Positions 51,428 through 61,820 of a DNA stretch of 64,000 nt are shown piece by piece (position 1 is the stretch's first letter; each line of letters opens with the position of its first letter). Both the position numbers and the translations under genes were made by a program. The notes beneath the pieces were generated by a model. That model was not told where the DNA came from. It worked only from the letters and a program-made list of their open reading frames with translations, and searched no databases. The stretch is from CAZNPW01 sp964575185 (GTDB lineage Bacteria; Pseudomonadota; Alphaproteobacteria; Rhodobacterales; Rhodobacteraceae): contig CAZNPW010000010.1 of NCBI GenBank assembly GCA_964575185.1, forward strand, positions 1 to 64,000, given 5' to 3'.

Positions 51428-52552
51428 ATGCACGACTGGCTGATCGTCGGCGCAGGCTTCGCCGGCAGCGTGCTTGCCGAACGGATCGCCTCGCAGCGCG
51501 GCGAGAAGGTGCTGGTGATCGACCGCCGCCCGCACATCGCGGGCAATGCCTATGACCATCTGGACGACGCCGGCATCCTGATCCACCGCTACGGCCCGCA
51601 CATCTTCCACACCAATGCCGACTCCGTGGTCGACTACCTGTCGCAGTTCACCGCCTGGCGGCCCTACGAGCACCGGGTGCTGGCGCAGGTCGACGGGATG
51701 CTGTTGCCGATCCCGATCAACCTCGACACGATCAACCGCCTTTACGGCCTGTCGCTCGACAGCGCCGGGATGGAGGCGTTCCTCGCCGAACGGCGCGAGC
51801 CGGTGAAGGACATCCGCACCTCGGAGGACGTGGTCGTCTCGACCATCGGGCGCGAGCTCTACGAGAAGTTCTTCCGCGGCTACACGCGCAAGCAATGGGG
51901 CCTCGACCCGTCGGAACTGTCGCGGCAGGTGACCGCGCGCATCCCGACCCGGACCAACCGCGACGACCGCTACTTCACCGACAGCTTCCAGGCGATGCCG
52001 CGCGACGGCTACACTGCGATGTTCCGCAACATGCTGGACCATCCGAACATCTCGGTCGAACTCGGCACGACCTGGGCCGAGGTCAAGGACCGCGGCCTGG
52101 CCCGCTGCACCGTCTTTACCGGGCCGATCGACGAATACTTCGACCACCACTACGGCCGCCTGCCCTACCGCTCGCTGCGGTTCGACCACCGGACGCTCGA
52201 CGCGGGCCAGGCGCAGCCCGTCGCGGTGGTGAACTACCCGCAGACGGAAGCCTACACGCGGATCACCGAATACAAGCACCTGACCGGTCAGGTGCACGCC
52301 AGGACCAGCCTGACCTACGAATATCCGACCGACATCGGCGACCCCTACTACCCGATCCCGCGGCCGGAAAACCAGGCGCTCTACCAGATGTACCGCCGCG
52401 CGGCGGAGCGGACGCCGGACGTGTGGTTCGTCGGGCGGCTCGGGTCCTACCAGTATTTCAACATGGACCAGGTCGTCGGGCAGGCGCTCGCGACCTTCGA
52501 CCGGATCAACGCGACCCGGGCACCGACCGCCTTCGCCAGGCCCGCCGAATGA
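51428..52552 (+). CDS. glf: UDP-galactopyranose mutase
   Basis: A 374-residue flavoenzyme that converts UDP-galactopyranose to UDP-galactofuranose, the precursor of Galf-containing glycans. FAD site LIVGAGFAGSVLAERIA, RRPHIAGNAYD, GPHIFHTNADSVVDYLSQFTAW, FFRGYTRKQWGLDPSEL, VTARIPTRTNRDDRYFTDSFQAMPRDGYTAMF, and the C-terminal ENQALYQMYRRAAERTPDVWFVGRLGSYQYFNMDQVVGQAL. The arginines and tyrosines that bind substrate are in the conserved blocks. Two bases after the preceding stop. Confidence 0.97.
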   Translation: MHDWLIVGAGFAGSVLAERIASQRGEKVLVIDRRPHIAGNAYDHLDDAGILIHRYGPHIFHTNADSVVDYLSQFTAWRPYEHRVLAQVDGMLLPIPINLDTINRLYGLSLDSAGMEAFLAERREPVKDIRTSEDVVVSTIGRELYEKFFRGYTRKQWGLDPSELSRQVTARIPTRTNRDDRYFTDSFQAMPRDGYTAMFRNMLDHPNISVELGTTWAEVKDRGLARCTVFTGPIDEYFDHHYGRLPYRSLRFDHRTLDAGQAQPVAVVNYPQTEAYTRITEYKHLTGQVHARTSLTYEYPTDIGDPYYPIPRPENQALYQMYRRAAERTPDVWFVGRLGSYQYFNMDQVVGQALATFDRINATRAPTAFARPAE

Positions 52553-53184
52553 ACCCTTCGCGGATCGTCGCCGTGTCGGACTTCGCGACCCGCGTGCCGC
52601 CGCTGCCGACCGACCTCGCCGCCGATCCGGGCCCTGCGCCGCGCCCGACCGGCCGGGTGGAGGTCCGCGGCGGCTATCTGGAGCGTCTGCCGCTCGTGAC
52701 GCGGTCGCCCCATGGCCTCGACCACCGGCGCTTCCGGGCCGAGGGGCATGGCGCGCCCTCCGCCTCGCGCGCCATGGCCGCCCACCTGCAGCGCTATGGC
52801 GCGCCGGACATCCTGTGCGTCTGGGGCCTGGGGATCACCGAAGCGATGCTCGACCTCTGCGCGGGCAGCATCCGCATCTACAACTCGCTTGACGTCGACG
52901 CCCTTCGGATCCCGCACGAGGTCGGCCGGCATTTCGACGTCGTCCTGTGCGGCTCGCCCGCGCAGGAGACTGCGGTGCGCGCCCGGCACCCCCGGGCGAT
53001 CACGGCGGTCCTGCCCGTCGGGCCGGAGTTCGCATCGGACGCGACCTTCCGCCCGCTGGGCGGGCCGAAGGACATCGACGTGATCGTCGTGCAGCGCCTC
53101 TGGACCTGGCCGCAGTCGATTGCCCGGCTCGGCGCGCTGATCGACCAGGCGCGCCGCCGCGGCGGGGCCGAGCGCGCGTCATGA
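52549..53184 (+). CDS. Short glycosyltransferase-like protein (N-lobe only)
   Basis: A 211-residue protein, coupled to glf (ATGA). The middle (about 75-150: ASRAMAAHLQRYGAPDILCVWGLGITEAMLDLC and RIYNSLDVDALRIPHEVGRHFDVVLCGSPAQETAVRARHP) resembles the N-lobe of the operon's GT-B enzymes. No C-terminal donor-binding lobe follows before the stop. It may be a truncated glycosyltransferase, or a small subunit or scaffold that lost catalysis. I see no frameshift into a continuing lobe. Confidence 0.6.
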   Translation: MNPSRIVAVSDFATRVPPLPTDLAADPGPAPRPTGRVEVRGGYLERLPLVTRSPHGLDHRRFRAEGHGAPSASRAMAAHLQRYGAPDILCVWGLGITEAMLDLCAGSIRIYNSLDVDALRIPHEVGRHFDVVLCGSPAQETAVRARHPRAITAVLPVGPEFASDATFRPLGGPKDIDVIVVQRLWTWPQSIARLGALIDQARRRGGAERAS

Positions 53185-56100
53185 CCCGGCACCTCGCGCC
53201 GCCGACGCGCGTCGTCCCGGCCACCGTGATCCTCGCCACCGACAGCACCGATCCCTCGGGCGTCGGCCACCACATGATCGCGCTCGCGCGCCACCTCGAC
53301 CCCGGCCTGCGCCCGGTGCTCGGCTTTGCCGAAAGCCCCCATGCCGCGCATTTCGTCGCCTGCGCCGCAGCCGCTGGCCTGACGGCGCAGCCGGTCAGCG
53401 ACTGGCCGGCATGGATCGTGCGGCAGGGCGCGGCGCTGCTGCACGTCCACGCCGGGATCGGGTGGGAGGGGCAGGCGCTGGCCGCCACGGGGCGCGCCGC
53501 CGGGCTGCCGGTGCTGCGCACCGAACACCTGCCCTGGCTCATCACCGATCCGGGCCAGCGGCAGGACTACGCCACGGCGCTGCGCCATGTGGACGGGCTG
53601 GTCGCGGTGTCGGGGACGGCGGGGGCAAGCTGGCAGGCGGCGTTGGCCGGCATGATCGCGCCGCCGCTGCGCGTCGTGCCGAACGGGATCGCGGCCCCCC
53701 GCCCCGCCACGGCGCGCGAAGCGGTGCGCCAGGCGCTGGGGCTTGCGCCCGCCGACATGCTGGTCCTGCACGTCGGCCGCTTCATGCCGCAGAAGGCGCA
53801 GGAGGTGCTGGTGGCGGCCTTCGCCCTCCTGCCGGATGACCTTTCGGCACGCCTTCTGATGATCGGCGACGGCGAGACGCGCGCGGCCGTCGCGGCGCAG
53901 GCGACGGGCCTGCCCGTGACGTTCCTCGACGCCCGCGAAGACCTGCCTTGCGTGATGCGCGCCGCCGACCTCTTCGTGCTGCCCTCGCGGTTCGAGGGCC
54001 TGCCGCTCGTGCTGCTCGAGGCGATGGCGCTGGGCCTGCCGGTCGTCGCCACGCGCATCTGCGGCATCGTCGATGCGCTCGGGGCCGACCATCCGGGCCT
54101 TGTCCCGCCCGACGACGCCCCGGCGCTGGCGACCGCGATGGCCGCGCGGCTGTCCGACCCGGCGCGCGCCGCGCGCGAGGGCAGGGAACTGCAAGTCCGC
54201 GCCAGCCGTTTCACCGCGCAGCGCATGGCCGAAGGCGTCGCCGCGATCTACCGCCAGACACTTCGCCGCAAGGAGCGCGCCCCGATGACGACCCCCACCC
54301 GCGTCGGCTTCGTCGGCACCGGCGGCATCGCCCGCCGCCACCTGGGCGTGCTGGCCGACTTCGCCGACGTGCGCGTGACCGCCGTGACCGACCCCGACCG
54401 CGCCAGCGCGGAGGAGATCGCGGCTCCGCTCGGCGCGCGGGTCGATGGCGACGTGCAGGCGATGCTCGGCCAGGGCGACATCGACGCGCTGTTCATCTGC
54501 GTCCCGCCCTTCGCGCACGGCCCCGCCGAACGCGCCGCGCTGGCCGCCGGCGTGCCGTTCTTCGTGGAAAAGCCCGTGTCGCTCGACCTCGCGCTCGCCG
54601 AGGAGATCGCGGCGGGGATCGCGGCCAAGGGGCTGGTCACGGCGGTCGGCTACCACTGGCGCTATCTCGACACGCTCGACACGGCCCGCCGCGCGCTGGC
54701 CGCCAACCCGGCGCAGCTGATCGTCGGGCACTGGCTCGATTCGACCCCTCCGCCCGGATGGTGGGGCCGGCAGGACCAGTCGGGCGGGCAGTTCGTCGAA
54801 CAGGTCACCCACCTGATCGACGCCGCACGCGTCCTCGCCGGTGCCGTCACCCGCGTCTACGCCCAGGGCAACCACAAGGCGCGTGAGCGTTTCCCGGCGC
54901 TCGACGTGCCCACCGCCGGCACCGCGACGCTGACCTTCGAGGGCGGCGCGGTGGCGAACCTGTCGGCGACCTGCCTTCTGGACTGGAACCACCGCACCGG
55001 CCTGCACGTCTTCGCCGACGCGCTGGCGATCGAGCTGTCGGACCGCGACGTGATGGTCGACACGGGCCGCGGCCGCCACCCCGAGGGGGCCGAGGGCGAC
55101 CCCGTCTGGCGGCAGGACCGCGACTTCATCGACGCGGTGCGCGGCAAGCCCGATCGCATCCGCACCCCCTATGCCGAAGCGGTCGAGACGCACCGCGTCG
55201 CGCTCGCCGTGGCGGAGTCCATGTCCACCGGCGCCGTCGTCACGCTCCCCGGCACCGCGCCCGCGCCGCTGCCGCCCCCCGGCCACCTGCGGCCCCAGCC
55301 CGCGCGCCCGCAGGACCATCGGCGCGTCCGCTCGCTGGGGGTGGAGGCGCCGGGGCGGGCCTACTTCTTCGACTATCACGAAGGCCCGGCGGGCGACGGG
55401 CAGGTCCGGCTCGACCTGATGTACACTGGGCTGTCGGCGGGCACCGAGCTCACGATCCTGAAGGGCACGAACCCCTACCTGCACGCCCGCTGGGACGCCG
55501 AGGCCGGGGTCTTCCGCGACGGCGAGCCGACGATGCGCTACCCGGTGCCCTTCATGGGCTACATGGAATGCGCCCGCGTCATCGACAGCCGGGCGGAGGG
55601 CTTTGCGGTGGGCCAGGTCGTCGGCACCACCTTCGGCCACAAGACCGGCCACACCGCCGACCCGCGCCACGACCTGCTGGTGCCGCTGCCCGACGGGATG
55701 GACCCGCTGCTCGGCATCTTTGCAGCGCAGATGGGCCCGATCGCCGCCAACGGCATCCTCCACGCCGACGCGCTGGAGCGGGCCGACCGCTTCGGCGGCG
55801 GCATCGCCGGGCGCCGCGCGGTCGTCTGGGGCGGCGGGACGGTCGGCCTGCTGACCGCGCTGTTTGCGCGCGCTGCCGGGGCGACGGTCACGCTGGCCGA
55901 GCCGTCGGCCTTCCGCCGCTCCATTGCCGACCGTCTGGGCCTGCACGCGACGGCCGAGGACGAGGCCTGGCAGGCGGCCAAGTCCGACGGCGGGGCCGAT
56001 GTCGTGTTCCAGACCCGCGCGCGGGCCGACAGCCTGCACCTGTGCCTGCGGGCGCTGCGGCCGCAGGGGGCGGTGATCGACCTCGCCTTCTACCAGGGCG

Positions 56101-56375
56101 GCCTCTGCGACCTGCGCCTGGGGGAGGAGTTCCACCACAACGGCCTGTCGATCCACTGCGCCCAGATCGGCCGCGTGCCCCGCGGGATGGCCGAGGCCTG
56201 GCCCCGGGCGCGGCTGTCGGCCGAGACGCTGCGCCTGCTGTCGGCCGAGGGCGAGCGCGTCCGCGACGCCATGGTCACCCACGTCATCCCGCTGTCGGAA
56301 GCGCCTGCGTTCCTCACCTACCTCGTCGAAGACCGTCCCGAGTTCCTGCAGGTTGTGTTCACCCACGCATCATGA
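53181..56375 (+). CDS. Three-domain fusion: glycosyltransferase, Gfo/Idh/MocA oxidoreductase, medium-chain dehydrogenase
   Basis: A 1064-residue single reading frame. Residues about 1-365 form a GT4-type glycosyltransferase (GVGHHMIALARHLDPGLRPVLG; LRTEHLPWLI; VLHVGRFMPQKAQEVL; SRFEGLPLVLLEAMALGLPVVAT). Residues about 369-700 form a Gfo/Idh/MocA enzyme (RVGFVGTGGIARRHLG; FFVEKPVSLD with the catalytic Lys near 464). Residues about 715-1064 form a zinc-independent-looking medium-chain dehydrogenase (YTGLSAGTELTILKG; RRAVVWGGGTVGLLTALFARAAGATVTLAEPS). Met369 has AAGGAG nine bases upstream, a possible internal start. Overlaps both neighbours by four bases. Likely makes a modified sugar and transfers it. 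Confidence 0.88.
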   Translation: MTRHLAPPTRVVPATVILATDSTDPSGVGHHMIALARHLDPGLRPVLGFAESPHAAHFVACAAAAGLTAQPVSDWPAWIVRQGAALLHVHAGIGWEGQALAATGRAAGLPVLRTEHLPWLITDPGQRQDYATALRHVDGLVAVSGTAGASWQAALAGMIAPPLRVVPNGIAAPRPATAREAVRQALGLAPADMLVLHVGRFMPQKAQEVLVAAFALLPDDLSARLLMIGDGETRAAVAAQATGLPVTFLDAREDLPCVMRAADLFVLPSRFEGLPLVLLEAMALGLPVVATRICGIVDALGADHPGLVPPDDAPALATAMAARLSDPARAAREGRELQVRASRFTAQRMAEGVAAIYRQTLRRKERAPMTTPTRVGFVGTGGIARRHLGVLADFADVRVTAVTDPDRASAEEIAAPLGARVDGDVQAMLGQGDIDALFICVPPFAHGPAERAALAAGVPFFVEKPVSLDLALAEEIAAGIAAKGLVTAVGYHWRYLDTLDTARRALAANPAQLIVGHWLDSTPPPGWWGRQDQSGGQFVEQVTHLIDAARVLAGAVTRVYAQGNHKARERFPALDVPTAGTATLTFEGGAVANLSATCLLDWNHRTGLHVFADALAIELSDRDVMVDTGRGRHPEGAEGDPVWRQDRDFIDAVRGKPDRIRTPYAEAVETHRVALAVAESMSTGAVVTLPGTAPAPLPPPGHLRPQPARPQDHRRVRSLGVEAPGRAYFFDYHEGPAGDGQVRLDLMYTGLSAGTELTILKGTNPYLHARWDAEAGVFRDGEPTMRYPVPFMGYMECARVIDSRAEGFAVGQVVGTTFGHKTGHTADPRHDLLVPLPDGMDPLLGIFAAQMGPIAANGILHADALERADRFGGGIAGRRAVVWGGGTVGLLTALFARAAGATVTLAEPSAFRRSIADRLGLHATAEDEAWQAAKSDGGADVVFQTRARADSLHLCLRALRPQGAVIDLAFYQGGLCDLRLGEEFHHNGLSIHCAQIGRVPRGMAEAWPRARLSAETLRLLSAEGERVRDAMVTHVIPLSEAPAFLTYLVEDRPEFLQVVFTHAS

Positions 56376-58648
56376 GCTTTCCCGAACCGCACCCCCGCCA
56401 CGCCCCCGTCCGCATCCTGTTCGTCTTCGCCTGGCTCGTCGTCGGCGGCGAGGAGACCGAGGTGCGCCTGTTGGCCCAGACGCTCGACCGCCGGGCCTTC
56501 CGCATCGACGTCATGCCCTGCTTCCGCAAGGAGGGAATGCCCGACCAGACCTACCGCCAGCTCGCCGAGATCGGGGTGGACGTGGACACCACCGCGCTCG
56601 ACCTGTCGTTCGAGGACACGGTGGCCTACCTCGAGCGGAAGATCGCGGGCTACGAGATCGTCGTGTCCTGCCAGAACGTGGCCGACATCTACCCGGCGCT
56701 GGAGCGGCTCCGCCACCGCCCGCCGCTGATCGAGCATGGCGGGCTGGTCAGCGAGGCGCTGGCGGGGCCGAAGCACTTCACCACCCGCTACGTCGGCGTC
56801 TGCGCCGCGATCCGCGACGCGGCGGCGGGCCGCATGGCGCGGCCGCAGGACGCCCGGCTGATCCCGTCGATGGTGGATCTCGCCGCCTTCGACCCGGCCC
56901 GGCGCGCGCCCGTGCGGGCCGCGCTGGGGCTGGCGGCGGACGACCTGCTGGTCGGCTGGGTCGGTCGGCTCGACCGCAAGAAGCGGGTCGAGGACGTGAT
57001 CGACGCCGCCGCGCTGGTGGCGGCCGCGGAGCCGCGGGCGCGCTTCGTCATCGTCGGCGGGCCCGACGCCTTCATGCCCGAATACGAAACCGAGCTCCGC
57101 GCCCGCGCCACGGCCCTGGGGCTGGGGGACCGGCTGCGCTTCCTCGGCGACCGCACCGACGTGCCGGACCTGATGATGGCCATGGACGTCTTCGTCTGGC
57201 TGTCGCGCGACGAGGGGATGCCCCACGTCATCGCCGAGGCCGGGGCCGCGGGCCTGCCGGTCGTCGCCACCGCCGACCGTGGCGCCGTGGAACAGATCCG
57301 CGATGGCAAGACGGGCCTCTTCGTGCCGCACGAGGACCCCGCATCGGCGGCCCGGGCGATCCTCCGGCTGGCCGCCAGCCCGTCCCTGCGCCGCAGGCTC
57401 GGCCGCGCGCTGCGGGCGCACGTGGCGGCGACCTATGCTACCACCATCGTCGCTCGCCGGTGGGAGGCGCTGTTCCACGAGGTCCTGGCCTCCACCGCCG
57501 CCCCGGCCCCGACGCTGTTCCGCAGCTTCGTCCAGGGCGGGTTCGAGTGCTCGTCGCACCGGCTGCGCTCGGGCCGGCGGCTCGACATCCTGGCGGCGAC
57601 GGGCCACGACGTCCACGCGGCGGACGACTACCGCCAGCTCGGCCAGGCCGGGATTCGCACCTTCCGCGACGGGCTGCGCTGGCACCTCTGTGAGCCCTCG
57701 CCCGGCCGCTACGACTTCTCCGGCTTCCGCCCGATGCTGCGCGCGGCGCGCGACGTCGGCGCGCAGGTGATCTGGGACGTGATGCACTACGGCTGGCCCG
57801 ACGACCTCGACATCTGGCAGCCCGCCTTCGTCACCCGCTTCGCCGCCTTCGCCCGCGCCGCCGCGCAGGTCCTGGCGGACGAGACCGACGACGTGCCCTT
57901 CTGGTGCCCGGTCAACGAGATGTCGTTCCACGCCTGGGGCGGCGGCGACGTCGGGTATCTCAACCCCTTCGCGCACGGCCGCGGCTACGAGCTGAAGGTG
58001 CAGCTCGCCCGCGCATCCATCGCCGCGATGCACGCGCTGCGCGACGTGGATCCGCGCGCCCGCTTCGTGCATTGCGAGCCGCTGATCGCCATCCACCACG
58101 ACGCCGCGACCGGGCGCCCCCGCCGCGAAGCCGAAGACTTGCACCAGGCGCAGTTCCAGGCCTTCGAGCTGATCGCGGGGCGCCTCTGGCCGCAGCTCGG
58201 CGGCGACCCCTCGCTGCTCGACATCCTGGGGCTCAACTACTACGCCAACAACCAGTGGATCCATGGCGGTCCGCCCGTCGATGTCGACCACCCCGCCTAT
58301 CGCCCGCTGAGCGACCTCCTGGCCGAATGCCATGCCCGCTACGGCCGCCCGATGCTGGTGGCCGAAACCGGCACCGAAGGCCCCCGCCGCGCGCCGTGGT
58401 TCACCTACGTCGCGGCCGAGGTCGCCCGCGCCCGCCGCCGCGGCGTGCCGGTGGAGGGCATCTGCCTTTATCCCGTGGCGAACCACCACGGCTGGGACAA
58501 CGACCGCCTCTGCCCGAACGGGCTTCTCGGCCACGAGGTGGCGGACGGATCGCGCGCGGTGGAGCCGGACCTGTGGCAGGCGGTGCTGCGCGAACAGGCG
58601 CGGCACGGCGGCGGGATCGCGGCCACGGTCGGGATGCCTGCAGTCTAA
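56372..58648 (+). CDS. Two-domain fusion: GT4 glycosyltransferase and clan-A glycoside hydrolase
   Basis: A 758-residue protein. Residues about 10-375 are a GT4-type glycosyltransferase (ILFVFAWLVVGGEETEVRLLAQTL; LVGWVGRLDRKKRVEDVIDAAALV; SRDEGMPHVIAEAGAAGLPVVAT). Residues about 383-758 are a TIM-barrel glycoside hydrolase-like domain (GHDVHAADDYRQLGQAGIRTFRDGLRWHL; VIWDVMHYGWPDDLDIW; WCPVNEMSFHAWGG with acid/base Glu516; MLVAETGTEG with nucleophile Glu665). Both catalytic glutamates are present, as in clan A beta-glycosidases such as GH1. Overlaps the preceding gene by four bases and is the last gene of the operon. It may trim or transfer what its own glycosyltransferase domain builds. Confidence 0.86.
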   Translation: MSFPEPHPRHAPVRILFVFAWLVVGGEETEVRLLAQTLDRRAFRIDVMPCFRKEGMPDQTYRQLAEIGVDVDTTALDLSFEDTVAYLERKIAGYEIVVSCQNVADIYPALERLRHRPPLIEHGGLVSEALAGPKHFTTRYVGVCAAIRDAAAGRMARPQDARLIPSMVDLAAFDPARRAPVRAALGLAADDLLVGWVGRLDRKKRVEDVIDAAALVAAAEPRARFVIVGGPDAFMPEYETELRARATALGLGDRLRFLGDRTDVPDLMMAMDVFVWLSRDEGMPHVIAEAGAAGLPVVATADRGAVEQIRDGKTGLFVPHEDPASAARAILRLAASPSLRRRLGRALRAHVAATYATTIVARRWEALFHEVLASTAAPAPTLFRSFVQGGFECSSHRLRSGRRLDILAATGHDVHAADDYRQLGQAGIRTFRDGLRWHLCEPSPGRYDFSGFRPMLRAARDVGAQVIWDVMHYGWPDDLDIWQPAFVTRFAAFARAAAQVLADETDDVPFWCPVNEMSFHAWGGGDVGYLNPFAHGRGYELKVQLARASIAAMHALRDVDPRARFVHCEPLIAIHHDAATGRPRREAEDLHQAQFQAFELIAGRLWPQLGGDPSLLDILGLNYYANNQWIHGGPPVDVDHPAYRPLSDLLAECHARYGRPMLVAETGTEGPRRAPWFTYVAAEVARARRRGVPVEGICLYPVANHHGWDNDRLCPNGLLGHEVADGSRAVEPDLWQAVLREQARHGGGIAATVGMPAV

Positions 58649-58666
58649 GAAATCGACCGTCGGCGG

Positions 58667-58691
58667 GGAACCGCCCGGCCGGCCGCGCGTT
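58667..58691 (+). promoter_or_regulatory. EcfG-type promoter downstream of the glycan operon
   Basis: GGAAC (58667-58671), a 16-bp spacer and CGTT (58688-58691) match the consensus. It would drive the small membrane protein gene about 180 bp further on. A second, poorer GGAAC-N16-GCTT element lies at 58806. Confidence 0.6.
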
Positions 58692-58872
58692 GGATGCGGG
58701 TCAGGTGCAACGCTCCCTGTCGCGCCTGACCGCGGATGTTCCCCTCCGTGTTCCTGCCGCCGACGGCCACGTCCCCACAGGCTGTCGGCGGCGCTTCATC
58801 CCCTTGGAACCTTCCCGTCGCACGGCGCTTGAACCGGACGCACCGGATCAACCCTTGCCATCAGAGGTCCCC

Positions 58873-59022
58873 ATGAACGAACGAACGCTTGCCTTCATCG
58901 TCTTCGGCGCGCTGTTCGCGCTGATGCTGATCGGCTACGTGGTGTCTGCCCGCGCCGCCGAGCGCCACGACCGTGACCGCGGCCAGCGCATCCCGCAGGC
59001 CCCTTCGCCGACACGGATCTAA
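58873..59022 (+). CDS. Small single-pass membrane protein
   Basis: A 49-residue protein: MNERTLAFIVFGALFALMLIGYVVSARAAERHDRDRG, one transmembrane helix (about 6-26) and a charged cytoplasmic tail ending SPTRI. AGAGG lies four bases before the ATG, and a hairpin terminator follows immediately. No known family recognised. Placed behind an EcfG-type promoter, it fits the set of small stress proteins in this window. Confidence 0.75.
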   Translation: MNERTLAFIVFGALFALMLIGYVVSARAAERHDRDRGQRIPQAPSPTRI

Positions 59023-59030
59023 CCAAGCGC

Positions 59031-59056
59031 AAGGGCCGCCCGAAAGGACGGCCCTT
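59031..59056 (+). terminator. Terminator of the small membrane protein gene
   Basis: Stem AAGGGCCG/CGGCCCTT with further partial pairing inside, just after the stop codon. Confidence 0.7.
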
Positions 59057-59100
59057 GCCCGGCAGCGGCGCCGCACGACGGTCAGGCGCGGCCTTCATCT

Positions 59101-59145
59101 TCCCGGAAATATCCTGGGGGTCCGGGGGTGAAACCCCCGGTCCGA
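59101..59145 (-). repeat. Rhodobacterales-type ATATCC-tract hairpin repeat
   Basis: TCCCGGAAATATCCTGGGGG is followed by CCGGGGG-TGAAA-CCCCCGG, a strong hairpin just downstream of the YciF-like gene. From memory, similar sequences recur at many gene ends in Rhodobacteraceae, so it is probably a repeated terminator-like element. I could not count copies beyond this window. Confidence 0.5.
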
Positions 59146-59164
59146 CCGAATCCGCAGCCTGGCC

Positions 59165-59649
59165 TCAGGCCATGGCGCGCATCCCCGTGTGCGCTAGCGA
59201 CTCCAGCGCCTCGTCCGTCGCCTTCTCCTCGGCCAGCGACTGGGCCAGCAGATCACCCGCCTCGGTCAGGCCGAGCTGTCCGGCCAGCCGCACCAGGGCT
59301 CCGTAGCGCGCGATCTCGTGGTGCTCCACCGTCTGCGCCGCGCCGATCAGGCCGGTGTCGATGGCGGGCGTGCCCTTCAGCTGCGCCGCGATCCCGTCGC
59401 CCTCGGCGAGGATCCCGTCGATCGCCTGGCACGTCCGCGCCTGCGACCGCAACCCGACCAGCGCAAAGACATCGTCCAGCCGCGCCGCCTGGCGTTCGGT
59501 TTCGACCAGGTGCTTCTGGAAGGCCTGCCGCAGATCGGGCGACCGGGCCGCCTCGACCATCCGGGGCAGCGCCTTCAGGATTCGGTGCTCGGTATAGGTC
59601 ATGTCGCGCAGGCCGTCGAGGAACAGCTCCTGCAGGTGGGTGTCGGGGG

Positions 59650-59653
<4 letters not shown>
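59165..59653 (-). CDS. YciE/YciF-like (DUF892) ferritin-like protein
   Basis: A 162-residue ferritin-like four-helix protein of the DUF892 family: HLQELFLDGLRDMTYTEHRILKALPRMVEAA, SPDLRQAFQKHLVETERQAARLDDVFALVG, GLIGAAQTVEHHEIARYGALVRLAGQLG. Conserved Glu and His residues (for example in HHEIARY) suggest a di-metal site. The family is stress-related without a proven reaction. The ATG overlaps the katE stop (ATGA), and AAGGAG lies upstream. It ends the exported-protein/katE operon. Confidence 0.93.
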
Positions 59654-61770
<2,117 letters not shown>

Positions 61771-61789
61771 GTCCATCCCTTCCGCGGAA

Positions 61790-61815
61790 GGGGCCGCTGC
61801 ACCCGCAGCGGCCCC
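61790..61815 (-). terminator. Hairpin between the exported protein gene and katE
   Basis: A perfect 11-bp stem GGGGCCGCTGC/GCAGCGGCCCC with a 4-base loop follows the exported protein gene; only TTCC follows on the minus strand. It may partly terminate or protect the upstream message, giving unequal expression of the two genes. Confidence 0.55.
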
Positions 61816-61820
61816 GGTCG

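Noticed and set aside
52878..56366. A 1162-codon minus-strand frame opposite the trifunctional fusion gene
   Set aside because: No recognisable domain and strong His/Arg/Gln bias; the plus strand has three clear enzyme domains with intact motifs.
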